DNA of 64,000 bases from Nostocoides sp. Soil756 (GTDB taxonomy: Bacteria > Actinomycetota > Actinomycetes > Actinomycetales > Dermatophilaceae). The notes beneath the pieces were generated by a model, which was not told the origin of the DNA, searched no databases, and saw nothing but the letters and a program-made list of their open reading frames with translations. Made by a program: the position numbers and the translations under genes. Shown piece after piece: positions 43,494-52,820 of this stretch; positions within the stretch are counted from its first letter, which is position 1, and every line of letters starts with the position of its first letter. The stretch is from positions 415,417 to 479,416 of the forward strand of contig NZ_LMSE01000001.1 of NCBI RefSeq assembly GCF_001428065.1, given 5' to 3'.

Positions 43494-44336
43494 TCATCCG
43501 GCCTGTTCGTGGGCGTCCGCGGGGGTCGCCGCCGGGGCCTGCCAGGGCGTCCAGGCGCCCTCGGGCTGGGCCAGCCGGTCGCACAGCACCCGGAGCGTCT
43601 CGAGGTGGTGGCCGTAGCCCAGGTGGGTGGCGCTGACCTCGATGTTCTCGGTCTGCGGCGCCTCCGCGGCCACGCAGCACTGCCAGGCCACGATGCCGTC
43701 GTCGCGCGAGTAGATGCTGGTCGTCGGCACCTCCAGGGCGCCGGCCCGGGCCGCGATGGCCTCCTGGGTGAACAGCTCGCTGGTGTACGGGCCCCGGTTG
43801 AGCAGCCGGTACATGGCCCAGGCGCGGGTCGAGGCCGGGTGCCCGGCGAACGGGCTGCCCAGCGTGATGACCGAGCGGGTGTAGTGCGGCAGCGCGCGGG
43901 CCAGCTCGCGGGCGTAGATGCCGCCGGCGCTCCAGCCGACGACGCTGACCCGGCGGCCGTAGCGGTCGTACAGCTCGAGGAGCAGCTCCTCGAGGTCGGC
44001 GGCCAGGGCGGCGCTGGCCCCGAGGTTACGGCCCTGGCGCCAGTCGTGGGTGCGGTAGCCCAGGCGGCGCAGGTGCTGGCGCAGGAAGAGGGTCGACTCG
44101 GGGCCGGCCAGGAAGCCGGGGATGACGAGCACGGGGTGGCCGTCGCCGGGGGGCCAGCCGGCGAGGTCGCGAGTCCGCACGGCGGTGGCGGCCAGGTCGA
44201 GCGCGGTGCGCCACTCGCGCGAGGTCGCCCAGAGGGTAGGGGCCAGCGGGGCGCTGGGCGTGTCCGGGGTGTCGGGAGCGTCGGCGTCGGGAGCGGCGGC
44301 GACGGGAGCGGCGTCGGGCGCGGGGGCCGTGGTCAT
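43494..44336 (-). CDS. Alpha/beta-hydrolase, lipase-like
   Basis: This 280-aa hydrolase has the nucleophile elbow GWSAGG with Ser136, the oxyanion segment [11 protein letters not shown] at about 70, and a late [10 protein letters not shown] that supplies the likely His; the Asp lies in [11 protein letters not shown]. The first 35 residues are an Ala/Pro/Asp-rich extension without a clear signal peptide. Its partner downstream is the WS/DGAT gene, so triacylglycerol or wax ester turnover is the likely role. Confidence 0.8.
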   Translation of the reverse strand: MTTAPAPDAAPVAAAPDADAPDTPDTPSAPLAPTLWATSREWRTALDLAATAVRTRDLAGWPPGDGHPVLVIPGFLAGPESTLFLRQHLRRLGYRTHDWRQGRNLGASAALAADLEELLLELYDRYGRRVSVVGWSAGGIYARELARALPHYTRSVITLGSPFAGHPASTRAWAMYRLLNRGPYTSELFTQEAIAARAGALEVPTTSIYSRDDGIVAWQCCVAAEAPQTENIEVSATHLGYGHHLETLRVLCDRLAQPEGAWTPWQAPAATPADAHEQAG

Positions 44337-44488
44337 CGGTCGCTCCTTCCGGGGGACGGGCGTCGCGACGACCCACCCGGGGCCGCGACGCTGCGAGGGC
44401 AGACGAGCAGTGTCGCAGAACGCGGCCCGATGTGGGTGGGTGCGGGCCCCGGCGTTCGACATCCGGCGGGCAGGCTTACCGTGGAGCG

Positions 44489-45946
44489 ATGACGACCTCC
44501 CACGACGACCAGGACGCCCGGGCCACCCCCGCCGCCGCGGGTGCGGACCCCGGCAGGACCCGCACCGAGCGCGACACCATGGGCACCGTCGAGGTGCCGG
44601 CTGACCGCTACTGGGGCGCGCAGACCCAGCGCAGCCTCGAGCACTTCGACATCGGGCGCGACACCTTCGTGTGGGGGCGGCCGGTCATCCGCGGGCTCGG
44701 GCTGCTGAAGAAGTCGGCGGCGCTGGCCAACGCCGGGCTCGGGCTGCTGCCCGAGGACGTGGCGCGCGCGGTGGTCGAGGCGGCCGACGAGGTCGCGCGC
44801 GGCGAGCTGGACGAGCACTTCCCGCTGGTGGTGTTCCAGACCGGCTCCGGCACGCAGTCGAACATGAACGCCAACGAGGTCGTGGCCAACCGCGCCATCG
44901 AGCTCCTGGGTGGCGTCCTCGGGTCGAAGGACCCGGTGCACCCCAACGACCACGTCAACCGCAGCCAGTCGAGCAACGACACCTTCCCCACGGCGGTGCA
45001 CGTGGCGGTGGCGCTCGAGCTGGCCGAGCGGCTGCATCCGGCCGTCGACGCGCTCGTCGCGGCCCTCGACGCCAAGGCGGCCGAGCTGGGCGACGTCGTG
45101 AAGGTCGGGCGCACCCACCTGCAGGACGCCACGCCAGTGACCCTCGGGCAGGAGATCGGTGCCTGGGCCGGGCAGCTGCGTGAGGCCCAGGCCGACGTCC
45201 GGTACGCCGGTGAGAAGGTGCTGGCGCTCGCCATCGGGGGCACCGCGGTGGGCACTGGGCTCAACGCGCCCGCGGCGTTCGGGCCGGCGGTCGCCGAGCA
45301 CCTCGCGGCCGAGACCGGGCTGGGGTTCCGGCAGGCCGACAACCTGTTCGTCCAGCTGGCTGCGCACGACGGGCTGGTGGCGGTGTCGTCGTCGCTGCGC
45401 ACGCTGGCCGGGGGGCTGATGAAGCTGGCCAACGACGTGCGCTGGCTGGCGTCCGGGCCGCGCACCGGCATCGGCGAGCTGCGCATCCCCGAGAACGAGC
45501 CCGGGAGCTCGATCATGCCGGGCAAGGTCAACCCCACCCAGAGCGAGGCGATGACGATGGTCGTCACGCGGGTGTTCGGCAACGACGCGACCGTGGGGTT
45601 CGCGGGGACGCAGGGCAACTTCCAGCTCAACGTGTTCACGCCGGTGATGGCGCACGCGGTGCTCGAGTCGGTGCGGCTGCTGGCGGATGCGTGCTGGTCG
45701 TTCACCGAGCACTGCGTCGTGGGGCTCGAGGCCGACCGCGAGCGCATCGCCGAGCACCTCGACGCCGACCTGATGCTGGTCACGGCGCTGGCTCCGCACA
45801 TCGGGTACGACCGGGCGGCGGCCATCGCCAAGCAGGCGCACCGCGACGGCTCGACGCTGCGCGAGGCCGCGGTGGCGTCGGGCGCGGTGTCGGACGCCGA
45901 CTACGACCGCTGGGTCGACCCCGAGGCCATGACCCGCCCCGACTGA
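44489..45946 (+). CDS. fumC: Class II fumarate hydratase
   Basis: This 485-aa TCA-cycle enzyme interconverts fumarate and malate. [49 protein letters not shown] and the superfamily signature [17 protein letters not shown] are all intact. An N-terminal extension of about 25 residues precedes [19 protein letters not shown] ends 6 nt before the ATG and the spacer is GGAGCG, so the transcript could be leaderless or very short-leadered. Divergent from the lipase gene; a 76-nt element lies after its end but on the other strand. Confidence 0.93.
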   Translation: MTTSHDDQDARATPAAAGADPGRTRTERDTMGTVEVPADRYWGAQTQRSLEHFDIGRDTFVWGRPVIRGLGLLKKSAALANAGLGLLPEDVARAVVEAADEVARGELDEHFPLVVFQTGSGTQSNMNANEVVANRAIELLGGVLGSKDPVHPNDHVNRSQSSNDTFPTAVHVAVALELAERLHPAVDALVAALDAKAAELGDVVKVGRTHLQDATPVTLGQEIGAWAGQLREAQADVRYAGEKVLALAIGGTAVGTGLNAPAAFGPAVAEHLAAETGLGFRQADNLFVQLAAHDGLVAVSSSLRTLAGGLMKLANDVRWLASGPRTGIGELRIPENEPGSSIMPGKVNPTQSEAMTMVVTRVFGNDATVGFAGTQGNFQLNVFTPVMAHAVLESVRLLADACWSFTEHCVVGLEADRERIAEHLDADLMLVTALAPHIGYDRAAAIAKQAHRDGSTLREAAVASGAVSDADYDRWVDPEAMTRPD

Positions 45947-45987
45947 GCCGGGCCGAAGGGCGCGGCATCCTGGCCGGACGACCACCA

Positions 45988-46063
45988 CGCACCGGGACCT
46001 TCACCTCGGCACCGCAACGGAAGTGGTGCCGGCGTGAAGGTTCCCGCATCGGGCGAAAAAGTT
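45988..46063 (-). repeat. 76-nt post-stop element, copy D
   Basis: Minus orientation, beginning AACTTTTTCGCCC 8 nt after the SNF2 helicase stop. A long hairpin is possible, with A23 to C39 pairing with G51 to T67 apart from a 2-nt internal loop (element numbering). The far end has one change (CGGTGCG). Confidence 0.85.
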
Positions 46064-46071
46064 GTCGGGGC

Positions 46072-49000
46072 TCAGCCGGAGAGGAGGCCGCGCAGGTCGT
46101 CGGCGGTCAGGGCCGAGCTCATCGCCGCGCCCTCGTCCACCACCCGGGCGAACAGGTCGCGCTTGCGCTCCTGCAGCGCGACGACCTTCTCCTCGACGGT
46201 GTCGCGCGCCACCAGGCGGTAGACGTTGACCGGCCGGGTCTGCCCGATGCGGTGGGCGCGGTCGATGGCCTGGGCCTCGGCCGCGGGGTTCCACCACGGG
46301 TCGAGCACGAACACGTAGTCGGCCTCGGTGAGGGTGAGCCCGAAGCCGCCGGCCTTGAGCGAGATGAGGAACACCGGGGCGTCGCCGTCGCGGAAGGCGG
46401 CGATGCGGTCGGCGCGGTCGCGGGTGCGGCCGTCGAGGTACTCGTAGGCGATGCCCTCGGCCGCCAGCCGCTCGCGCACGACGCCCAGGAAGCCCGTGAA
46501 CTGCGAGAACACCAGGGCCCGGTGCCCCTCGCCGGCGAGCTCGGCCACGTGCTCGACCAGCGTGTCGACCTTGGCCGAGGTCGCCAGCCCCGCGTACTCG
46601 GGGTCGACCAGCGCCGGGTCGAGCGCCATCTGCCGCAGCGCCGTCAGCGCGCGCAGCACCGCCATCCGGTTGCCGTCGAGGTCGTCGATGAGCCCGAGCA
46701 GCCGCTGCCGCTCGCGCTGGAGGTGCCGGTCGTAGACCGCCCGGTGGCGCGGGTGCAGGTCGACGGTGAGGATCTGCTCCTGCTTGGGCGGCAGCTCGGT
46801 GGCCACCGCCTCCTTGGTGCGGCGCAGCATCAGCGGCCGGATGCGGCGGCGCAGCGTGGCCAGCCGTTCGCTGTCTCCGTCGCGCTCGATGGGGTTGGCC
46901 CACTGCTCCTTGAACGCGCCGGGCCGGGGGTGCAGCCCGGGCGCGACGATCGAGAGCAGCGACCAGAGGTCCATCAGCGAGTTCTCGAGCGGGGTACCGG
47001 TGATCGCGAACTTGGCCCGGGCGCTCAGCCGGCGCACCGCCTGGTAGGTCTTGGCCTGGTGGTTCTTGACGAACTGCGCCTCGTCGAGGACGACCGCCGC
47101 CCACGGCCGCGAGCGCCACGCCGCCTCGTCGATGCGCGCCACGGTGTAGGACGTGATGACCAGCTGGGCGCCGTCGATGGCGGCCTCGAGGGAGCGCCCG
47201 TCCTTGCCGCGGGTCCGCTCGACCACCGCGGTCTTCAGGCTGGGCGCGAACCGCGCGGCCTCGCCCGCCCAGGTCGAGAGCACCGAGGTCGGGGCCACGA
47301 CCAGCACCGGATGCTCGAGCTCGCCGCGCTCCTGGGCCCGCAGCACCATGGCCAGCATCTGTACGGTCTTGCCCAGGCCCATGTCGTCGGCCAGCACCCC
47401 GCCGAGCCCGGTGTCCCAGAGCAGCGACAGCCACCGGAAACCGTCGACCTGGTACGGGCGCAGCGTGGCATCGAGGCTCGCGGGCACCTCGGCCGGCTCG
47501 ACCCCGGTGCCGTCGACCAGCCGGCCCACGGTGGTCTGCCAGCGCTCGCTCTGCTCGTCGACCACGCCCAGGTTCGCGAGCTCCTCCCACAGCCCGACGT
47601 GCACCGCCGAGATGCGCAGCGGGTCGCTGGGCTTGTCCTGCAGTGAGCGCGCCTCCTCGACCAGCCGGCGCAGCGACTCGAGCTCGGGGCGGTCGAGCGA
47701 GAACCAGGTCCCGGAGTCGAGGATGAGGTGCGGGTGCCGGCGGGCCAGGGCCTCGATGAGCGGCGCCAGGGGCACGTCCTCGCCGCCGACGGTGACCGAG
47801 ATGCCGAGGTCGAACCAGTCGGTGGCGCCCGGGCCGCCGCGGGACTCGGTGGCGGACACCTGGATGAGCGGCGCCTCGTCGGTCTCGCTGTAGTCGGCGA
47901 CCTCGCCCACGACGGTGACGTCGAGGTCGGGCAGCTCCTGGAGGATGGGCAGCACGTGGCTGAAGCCCACCGTGGTGAAGCCGTGCAGGCGGGTCTCGGG
48001 CACCAGGCGCGGCTGCTGCCCCACGACCTGCCAGAGCACGGCGAACCCGGCGACCTCGGGCACCGCGCGCAGGGCCTCGACCAGCCGCCGCTCGGCGCCG
48101 CGGTCGCGCATCGGGTCGGGGTCGTCGGGGCCCAGCGGCACGTGCACCCCGGACGGGCCGCCGTAGCGGTAGCCCCAGCGCAGGTGGGTTTGGTGCCCGG
48201 GCTCGGCGGTGACGGTGAGGTCGAGCCGCGGCGGGACCGCCTCGGGCAGGTCGAGCCGCGGCGAGAGGCTGCGCACGTGCGCCTTGCGGCGCAGCCCCGG
48301 CAGGTGGGTGACGGTGAAGCGCGCCCAGTCAGCCTCGGGGACCTCGATGGTGCCGAGGTCGAGGAGGCGCTGGCGGGTGGCGTCGAGCGGCTCGGCCAGC
48401 GAGCCCAGCACCAGGGTGTCGTCATCACGCAGCCAGAACCCGGTGGCGGGCGAGCCGACCAGGTGCGTGGTGGTGCCGGGGGTGACGGGCAGGTCGAGGT
48501 GGGGGTGCAGGGCGGCGCCGTCGTCGGTGCGGTCGATGTCGACGACGAGCTCGGCCGGCTCGGGCGCGAACGCCACGCGGCCCTCGCCGGTGAGGTCGGC
48601 CAGCAGGCGCACCCCGGCGCGGTCGGCGGCGCGCAGCAGGCCGACCCACCCGGCCCCGAGGTGGTCGAGCAGGATGGCGTCGGGCATCCGGCCGTACCCG
48701 AAGGCGCGCACCGAGCGGCGGTGGGCGTCGGCGACGGCGGTGAGGGCGTCGCGGTGCTCGTCGGGGAAGGTCACCTTCCCGAAGCCGTAGTAGCCACCCG
48801 CGAAGGTCTCCCAGGACACTCCGCTGCGGATCCAGGCGCCGCGCACGCCGGGCACCACCGGGCGCAGCCGCAGCTGGGCCCGGCCGGTGTCGTCGGCCAG
48901 GCGCGCGCGACCGCCGGCGGGGCGGGCGGGCTCGATGAGCAGCCCGACGGGGGTGGTGTCGACCGGGCGGTCGTCGTCGAGGAGGCCGCCGAGCGCCTGC

Positions 49001-49392
49001 TCCCAGGTGGGCCGAGGCGAGGGGCCCCCGGCGGCCGCCCGGGCGGCGTCCGGCATCGCGGGCTCGCGCTCGCGGACGGCGACGGCGACGGCGACGGCGT
49101 GCTTGCAGTCGCTCCCGACGGGGCAGGAGCACTGGCTGTACCAGCGGCGCAGGGGGCGGCGGGCGGAGGTCTCCCCGGTGGGGCGCAGGGTGACCTGGGT
49201 GGTGTAGGTCTGGCCGGCGCTTCCGCCGACCCAGCCGGTGGCGTCGGTGCCGTCGGGGGAGACCTCGACGTCGACGACGCGCCCCTCCTTGGCGTAGGCG
49301 AGCCCGCGAGCGACGGTGACGGTGCCGCACAGCTCGCCGAGGGTGCGGTTGGTGAGCGCGGCGAGGCGGTCGACGCCGACGACCCGTGCCAT
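46072..49392 (-). CDS. SWIM zinc finger SNF2-family helicase
   Basis: This 1106-aa protein has an N-terminal SWIM zinc finger (CSCPVGSDCKHA at about 88-99) and a long middle region without clear motifs. The C-terminal 500 residues form an SNF2 ATPase: DDMGLGKTVQ as Walker A, VVLDEAQFVKN, ITGTPLENSLMDLWSL, then ALVFSQFTGFL, SLKAGGFGLTLTEADYV and DPWWNPAAEAQAIDRAHRIGQ. Such proteins translocate on DNA and remodel protein-DNA complexes; bacterial members act in repair or transcription. Stand-alone gene. The last 35 residues are a possible coil (VVALQERKRDLFARVVDEG). Confidence 0.88.
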   Translation of the reverse strand: MARVVGVDRLAALTNRTLGELCGTVTVARGLAYAKEGRVVDVEVSPDGTDATGWVGGSAGQTYTTQVTLRPTGETSARRPLRRWYSQCSCPVGSDCKHAVAVAVAVREREPAMPDAARAAAGGPSPRPTWEQALGGLLDDDRPVDTTPVGLLIEPARPAGGRARLADDTGRAQLRLRPVVPGVRGAWIRSGVSWETFAGGYYGFGKVTFPDEHRDALTAVADAHRRSVRAFGYGRMPDAILLDHLGAGWVGLLRAADRAGVRLLADLTGEGRVAFAPEPAELVVDIDRTDDGAALHPHLDLPVTPGTTTHLVGSPATGFWLRDDDTLVLGSLAEPLDATRQRLLDLGTIEVPEADWARFTVTHLPGLRRKAHVRSLSPRLDLPEAVPPRLDLTVTAEPGHQTHLRWGYRYGGPSGVHVPLGPDDPDPMRDRGAERRLVEALRAVPEVAGFAVLWQVVGQQPRLVPETRLHGFTTVGFSHVLPILQELPDLDVTVVGEVADYSETDEAPLIQVSATESRGGPGATDWFDLGISVTVGGEDVPLAPLIEALARRHPHLILDSGTWFSLDRPELESLRRLVEEARSLQDKPSDPLRISAVHVGLWEELANLGVVDEQSERWQTTVGRLVDGTGVEPAEVPASLDATLRPYQVDGFRWLSLLWDTGLGGVLADDMGLGKTVQMLAMVLRAQERGELEHPVLVVAPTSVLSTWAGEAARFAPSLKTAVVERTRGKDGRSLEAAIDGAQLVITSYTVARIDEAAWRSRPWAAVVLDEAQFVKNHQAKTYQAVRRLSARAKFAITGTPLENSLMDLWSLLSIVAPGLHPRPGAFKEQWANPIERDGDSERLATLRRRIRPLMLRRTKEAVATELPPKQEQILTVDLHPRHRAVYDRHLQRERQRLLGLIDDLDGNRMAVLRALTALRQMALDPALVDPEYAGLATSAKVDTLVEHVAELAGEGHRALVFSQFTGFLGVVRERLAAEGIAYEYLDGRTRDRADRIAAFRDGDAPVFLISLKAGGFGLTLTEADYVFVLDPWWNPAAEAQAIDRAHRIGQTRPVNVYRLVARDTVEEKVVALQERKRDLFARVVDEGAAMSSALTADDLRGLLSG

Positions 49393-49566
49393 CGCGGACC
49401 TCCTCGCAGGGTTGTGCCACCGCCCGGTACCGGCGACCCGAACACCCGAGCGTACGTCGCCGCGACGACATCCGTGGAACTCCTCCACAGGGTCGCCGGC
49501 CGGCCGGAGGGTTCCTCGGGGTGCCCTGGAGACGCTGCCCCGGTGTCGTGACGCTGGGTGCAGCCG

Positions 49567-50139
49567 TCACGCGGGGGCGCGCAGCCCCGCGACGAGCAGG
49601 GCGACGAGCGAGCGGGCGTCGTAGCGCGGGTCGTCGCCGGCCCCGATGCACAGGTTGCCGACCCCGCGCAGCACCCCGTAGGCGCCGATCTCCGACGTGA
49701 CCTCGCCGGCGTCCCTGGCCGCGTCGAGGAGCCGGCCGCAGACCGGGACGAGCCGGTCGACGAAGTACGTGTGCAGAGCGGAGGAGGACGGGTCGTCGGC
49801 CCGGATCGCCTCCGCCAGACCGTGCTTGGTCACCAGGAAGTCGACGAAGAGGTCGAGCCAGCGGGCTAGGGCCTCGCCCGGGCTGTCGTGCTCTGCGAGG
49901 AGGGCCGGGCCGGCGTCGGCACACGTCTCCACCTGATGCCGGTAGACCGCCACGACCAGGTCGGCGCGGGTGGGGAAGTGCCGGTAGATCGTGCCGACCC
50001 CCACGCCCGCCCGCGCTGCGACGTCGCGCACGGGGACATCGACGCCCGACGCCACGAACGCGGCCGCCGCGGCCTCGAGGAGGGCCGCTTCGTTGCGCCG
50101 GGCGTCGGCCCGTTTGCGCGTGCTCCCGACCTCGCTCAT
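49567..50139 (-). CDS. TetR-family repressor
   Basis: This 190-aa regulator has an N-terminal HTH (VRDVAARAGVGVGTIYRHFPTRADL at about 37-61) and an all-helical ligand domain with WLDLFVDFLVTKHGL. ATG preceded by GGAGGCGG. Divergent from an aldo-keto reductase gene; a perfect 17-bp palindrome lies between, so it probably represses that gene and itself. The ligand is unknown. Confidence 0.87.
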   Translation of the reverse strand: MSEVGSTRKRADARRNEAALLEAAAAAFVASGVDVPVRDVAARAGVGVGTIYRHFPTRADLVVAVYRHQVETCADAGPALLAEHDSPGEALARWLDLFVDFLVTKHGLAEAIRADDPSSSALHTYFVDRLVPVCGRLLDAARDAGEVTSEIGAYGVLRGVGNLCIGAGDDPRYDARSLVALLVAGLRAPA

Positions 50140-50168
50140 CGGACCGCCTCCTGGAGTGGGTGGACAAA

Positions 50169-50185
50169 ACGGAACATTGTTCCGT
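50169..50185. promoter_or_regulatory. 17-bp perfect palindrome, likely TetR operator
   Basis: ACGGAACATTGTTCCGT, 30 bp from the TetR start and about 88 bp from the aldo-keto reductase start. A degraded second copy (ACGGAACGCAGATCCGGT) follows at 50195-50212. Two tandem sites in a divergent gap are typical of TetR autoregulation. Confidence 0.65.
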
Positions 50186-50273
50186 ATCATCTAAACGGAA
50201 CGCAGATCCGGTATGGCGGAGTATGCCAGGGCGCCGGGTCCGCCACCATCCCCCACCCTCGGAAGGACCGCAC

Positions 50274-51293
50274 ATGCAGTACCGCACCCTCGGCACCACG
50301 GGCATCCGGGTCAGCGCCCTCGCGCTCGGCACGATGAACTTCGGCGCCCTCGGCCGGACCACCCAGAAGGACGTCACCGCCCTGGTCGACGGCGCCCTCG
50401 CGGCGGGCATCACGCTCGTCGACACCGCCGACGTCTACTCCGGCGGCCAGTCCGAGGAGATGCTCGGGCGGGCGCTCGCCGGCCGCCGCGACGACGTGGT
50501 GCTGGCGACGAAGGCCGGCCTCCCGATGGGGGAGGACCCGGCCCGTCGTGGTGCCTCCCGCCGGTGGCTCGTGCAGGCGCTGGAGGACAGCCTCCGCCGG
50601 CTCGGCACTGACCACGTCGACCTGTACCAGGTGCACCGCTGGGACCCGACCACGAGCGACGAGGAGACCCTCGCGGCGCTCACCGACCTCCAGCGCGCGG
50701 GCAAGATCCGCGCCTTCGGGTCGTCGACCTATCCCGCCGACCGCATCGTCGAGGCGCAGTGGGCGGCCCGGGAGCGCGGACTCGGACGGTACGTGACCGA
50801 GCAACCGCCGTACTCGATCCTCCAGCGGGGGGCGGAGGCGCACGTGCTGCCCGTCGCCGAGCGGTACGGGCTCGGGGTGCTGGCCTGGAGCCCGCTCGCC
50901 TCCGGCTGGCTCTCCGGCGCCGTTCGGGCTGGGCACGAGGTGAGGACGAACCGCTCGGGCTTCATGCCGGCCCGGTTCGACGTGAGCCAGCCGCACAACC
51001 GGGCTCGGCTCGACGCGGTGGAGCGGCTGGTGGCGGTGGCGGATGCGGCCGGGCTGACGATGGTCCAGCTCGCACTGGGGTTCGTCACCGCGCATCGCGC
51101 CGTCACCGCCGCTCTCATCGGCCCACGCACGACCGAGCACCTGGGCTCGCAGCTCGCGGCCGCCGACACGGTCCTCTCCGCCGATGTGCTCGACGCCGTC
51201 GACGAGATCGTGGCCCCCGGCCTCGACCTCGCGCCGGGTGAGCGCAACGACACCCCGCCGTCGCTCCTGGACGCCGCCCTGCGCCGGCGCTGA
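50274..51293 (+). CDS. Aldo/keto reductase
   Basis: This 339-aa NADPH-dependent reductase has TIM-barrel motifs with catalytic Asp/Tyr in DTADVYSGGQSEE, Lys in LATKAGLP and His in QVHRWDP. SSTYPADRIVEAQW, WSPLASGWLSG and the C-terminal ALIGPRTTEHL complete the AKR pattern. It reduces aldehydes or ketones; the substrate is not readable. ATG preceded by GGAAGGA. Likely induced when the neighbouring TetR binds its ligand. Confidence 0.88.
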   Translation: MQYRTLGTTGIRVSALALGTMNFGALGRTTQKDVTALVDGALAAGITLVDTADVYSGGQSEEMLGRALAGRRDDVVLATKAGLPMGEDPARRGASRRWLVQALEDSLRRLGTDHVDLYQVHRWDPTTSDEETLAALTDLQRAGKIRAFGSSTYPADRIVEAQWAARERGLGRYVTEQPPYSILQRGAEAHVLPVAERYGLGVLAWSPLASGWLSGAVRAGHEVRTNRSGFMPARFDVSQPHNRARLDAVERLVAVADAAGLTMVQLALGFVTAHRAVTAALIGPRTTEHLGSQLAAADTVLSADVLDAVDEIVAPGLDLAPGERNDTPPSLLDAALRRR

Positions 51294-51333
51294 CCCCACC
51301 GCGGCCGGTGGTGCTCGACGGGTGCCCGGGTCG

Positions 51334-51409
51334 GGCACCGCAACCTTCAGCGAGACACCCCTACCGTTGGGGTGCCTCGCTGAAGGTTCCCGCACCGGGC
51401 GAGAAAGTT
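51334..51409 (-). repeat. 76-nt post-stop element, copy E
   Basis: Minus orientation, beginning AACTTTCTCGCCC (one T to C change) 6 nt after the aminotransferase stop. This copy has the best hairpin: AACCTTCAGCGAG pairs fully with CTCGCTGAAGGTT, and CACCCC with GGGGTG, around AACGGTA. It lies in the gap where the aldo-keto reductase and aminotransferase genes converge. Confidence 0.85.
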
Positions 51410-51415
51410 GTGCGG

Positions 51416-52792
51416 TCAGGCGGTGACGTGGCGGTCGGTGACGTCGAGGGCGCGGTCGAGGATGTCCAGGCCCTCGGCCATCTCCTCGGCGGTGGTCGTG
51501 CACGGCGGCACCACGTGGGTGCGGTTGAAGTGGGTGAACGGCCAGAGCCCTTCGGCCTTGCACGCCGCGGCGAGCTCGGTCATCGGGGCCGCGGCCTCCC
51601 CGGAGGCGTTGTAGGGCACCAGCGGCTCGCGGGTCTCGGGGTCACGCACCAGGTCCAGGGCCCAGAAGAACCCCAGCCCGCGCACCTCACCCACGCTGGG
51701 GTGCTTGTCGGCGATCTCGGCCAGGCGGGGCGCGATGACGGTGTCGGCGACCTTGCGGACGTTCTCCAGGATGCCCTCCTCGTCGAAGATCCGCATCGAG
51801 GCCACCGCCGACGCACACGCCAACGGGTGCCCCGAGTACGTCAACCCACCCGGGAAGACCCGCTCGTCGAAGGTGGCGGCGATCTCGGCCGAGATGACAA
51901 CGCCACCCAGGGGCACGTACCCGGAGTTGACGCCCTTGGCGAAACAGATCAGGTCCGGCACCACCCCCCAGTGGTCGACCGCGAACCACTCACCACAGCG
52001 CCCGAAGCCGGCCATCACCTCATCGGCGATGTAGACGATGCCGTGCTCGTCGCAGATCTCCCGCACCCCGGCCAGGTACCCCTCCGGCGGCACCAGGATC
52101 CCGTTGGTCCCGACCACGGTCTCGAGCATGATGGCCGCGATGGTGTGCGCGCCCTCGACCATGATCGTCTCGCGCAGGTGCTGCAACGCCCGCTCACACT
52201 CCTGCGCCGCGTCGGCGGAGTGGAACGGCGAGCGGTACGGGTACGGGCCCCAGAAGTGCACGATCCCGGCCACCCCGGGCTCGTTGGCCCACCGGCGCGG
52301 GTCACCGGTCGCGGCGATCGACCCGGTGGTGGCGCCGTGGTAGCTGCGGTAGGTGGTCAGCACCTTGTTCCGCCCCGTGTGCAGCTTCGCCATCCGCATC
52401 GCGTTCTCGGTCGCCTCGGCACCACCGTTGGTGAAGAACACCTTGTCCAGGCTGCCCGGGGCGCGCTCGGCGATCATCCGTGCCGCCTCCGAACGGGACT
52501 CGTCCGCGAAGCTCGGCGCGATGGTGCACTGCCGGGCGGCGGCCTCCTGGATGGCCGCGACCAGCTTCGGGTGCTGGTAGCCGATGTTGACGTTGACCAG
52601 CTGGCTCGAGAAGTCCAGGTACCGCTTGCCCTCGAAGTCCCAGAAATGACTCCCCGAAGCCCCCGCGATCGGCAACGGGCTGATCTTCGCCTGCGCCGAC
52701 CACGAATGGAACACGTGCGCCCGGTCGTCCTGCGCGACGCGGGCGCCCTTCTCGGGGTCGGGGGTGATGGTCGGGGTGGCGAACTCGGTCAT
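51416..52792 (-). CDS. Class III aminotransferase (putrescine/omega-amino acid type)
   Basis: This 458-aa PLP enzyme has FFTNGGAEATENAMRMAK for cofactor phosphate binding, RSYHGATTGS, IVYIADEVMAGFGRCGEWF with the pyridine-binding Asp, and Schiff-base Lys in CFAKGVNSGYVPLG. Class III enzymes use omega-amino groups with pyruvate or 2-oxoglutarate. The adjacent aminobutyraldehyde-dehydrogenase-like gene, 28 bp upstream on the same strand, suggests putrescine or a related diamine: amine to aldehyde here, aldehyde to GABA next. Taurine or beta-alanine specificity cannot be excluded. Confidence 0.8.
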   Translation of the reverse strand: MTEFATPTITPDPEKGARVAQDDRAHVFHSWSAQAKISPLPIAGASGSHFWDFEGKRYLDFSSQLVNVNIGYQHPKLVAAIQEAAARQCTIAPSFADESRSEAARMIAERAPGSLDKVFFTNGGAEATENAMRMAKLHTGRNKVLTTYRSYHGATTGSIAATGDPRRWANEPGVAGIVHFWGPYPYRSPFHSADAAQECERALQHLRETIMVEGAHTIAAIMLETVVGTNGILVPPEGYLAGVREICDEHGIVYIADEVMAGFGRCGEWFAVDHWGVVPDLICFAKGVNSGYVPLGGVVISAEIAATFDERVFPGGLTYSGHPLACASAVASMRIFDEEGILENVRKVADTVIAPRLAEIADKHPSVGEVRGLGFFWALDLVRDPETREPLVPYNASGEAAAPMTELAAACKAEGLWPFTHFNRTHVVPPCTTTAEEMAEGLDILDRALDVTDRHVTA

Positions 52793-52820
52793 CGTCGGGG
52801 GTCCTCTCGGTCGGTCCGGG

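Noticed and set aside
47728-49551. Long plus-strand open frame opposite the SNF2 helicase
   Set aside because: The helicase strand carries clear SWIM and SNF2 motifs; the opposite frame is compositionally biased and motif-free.
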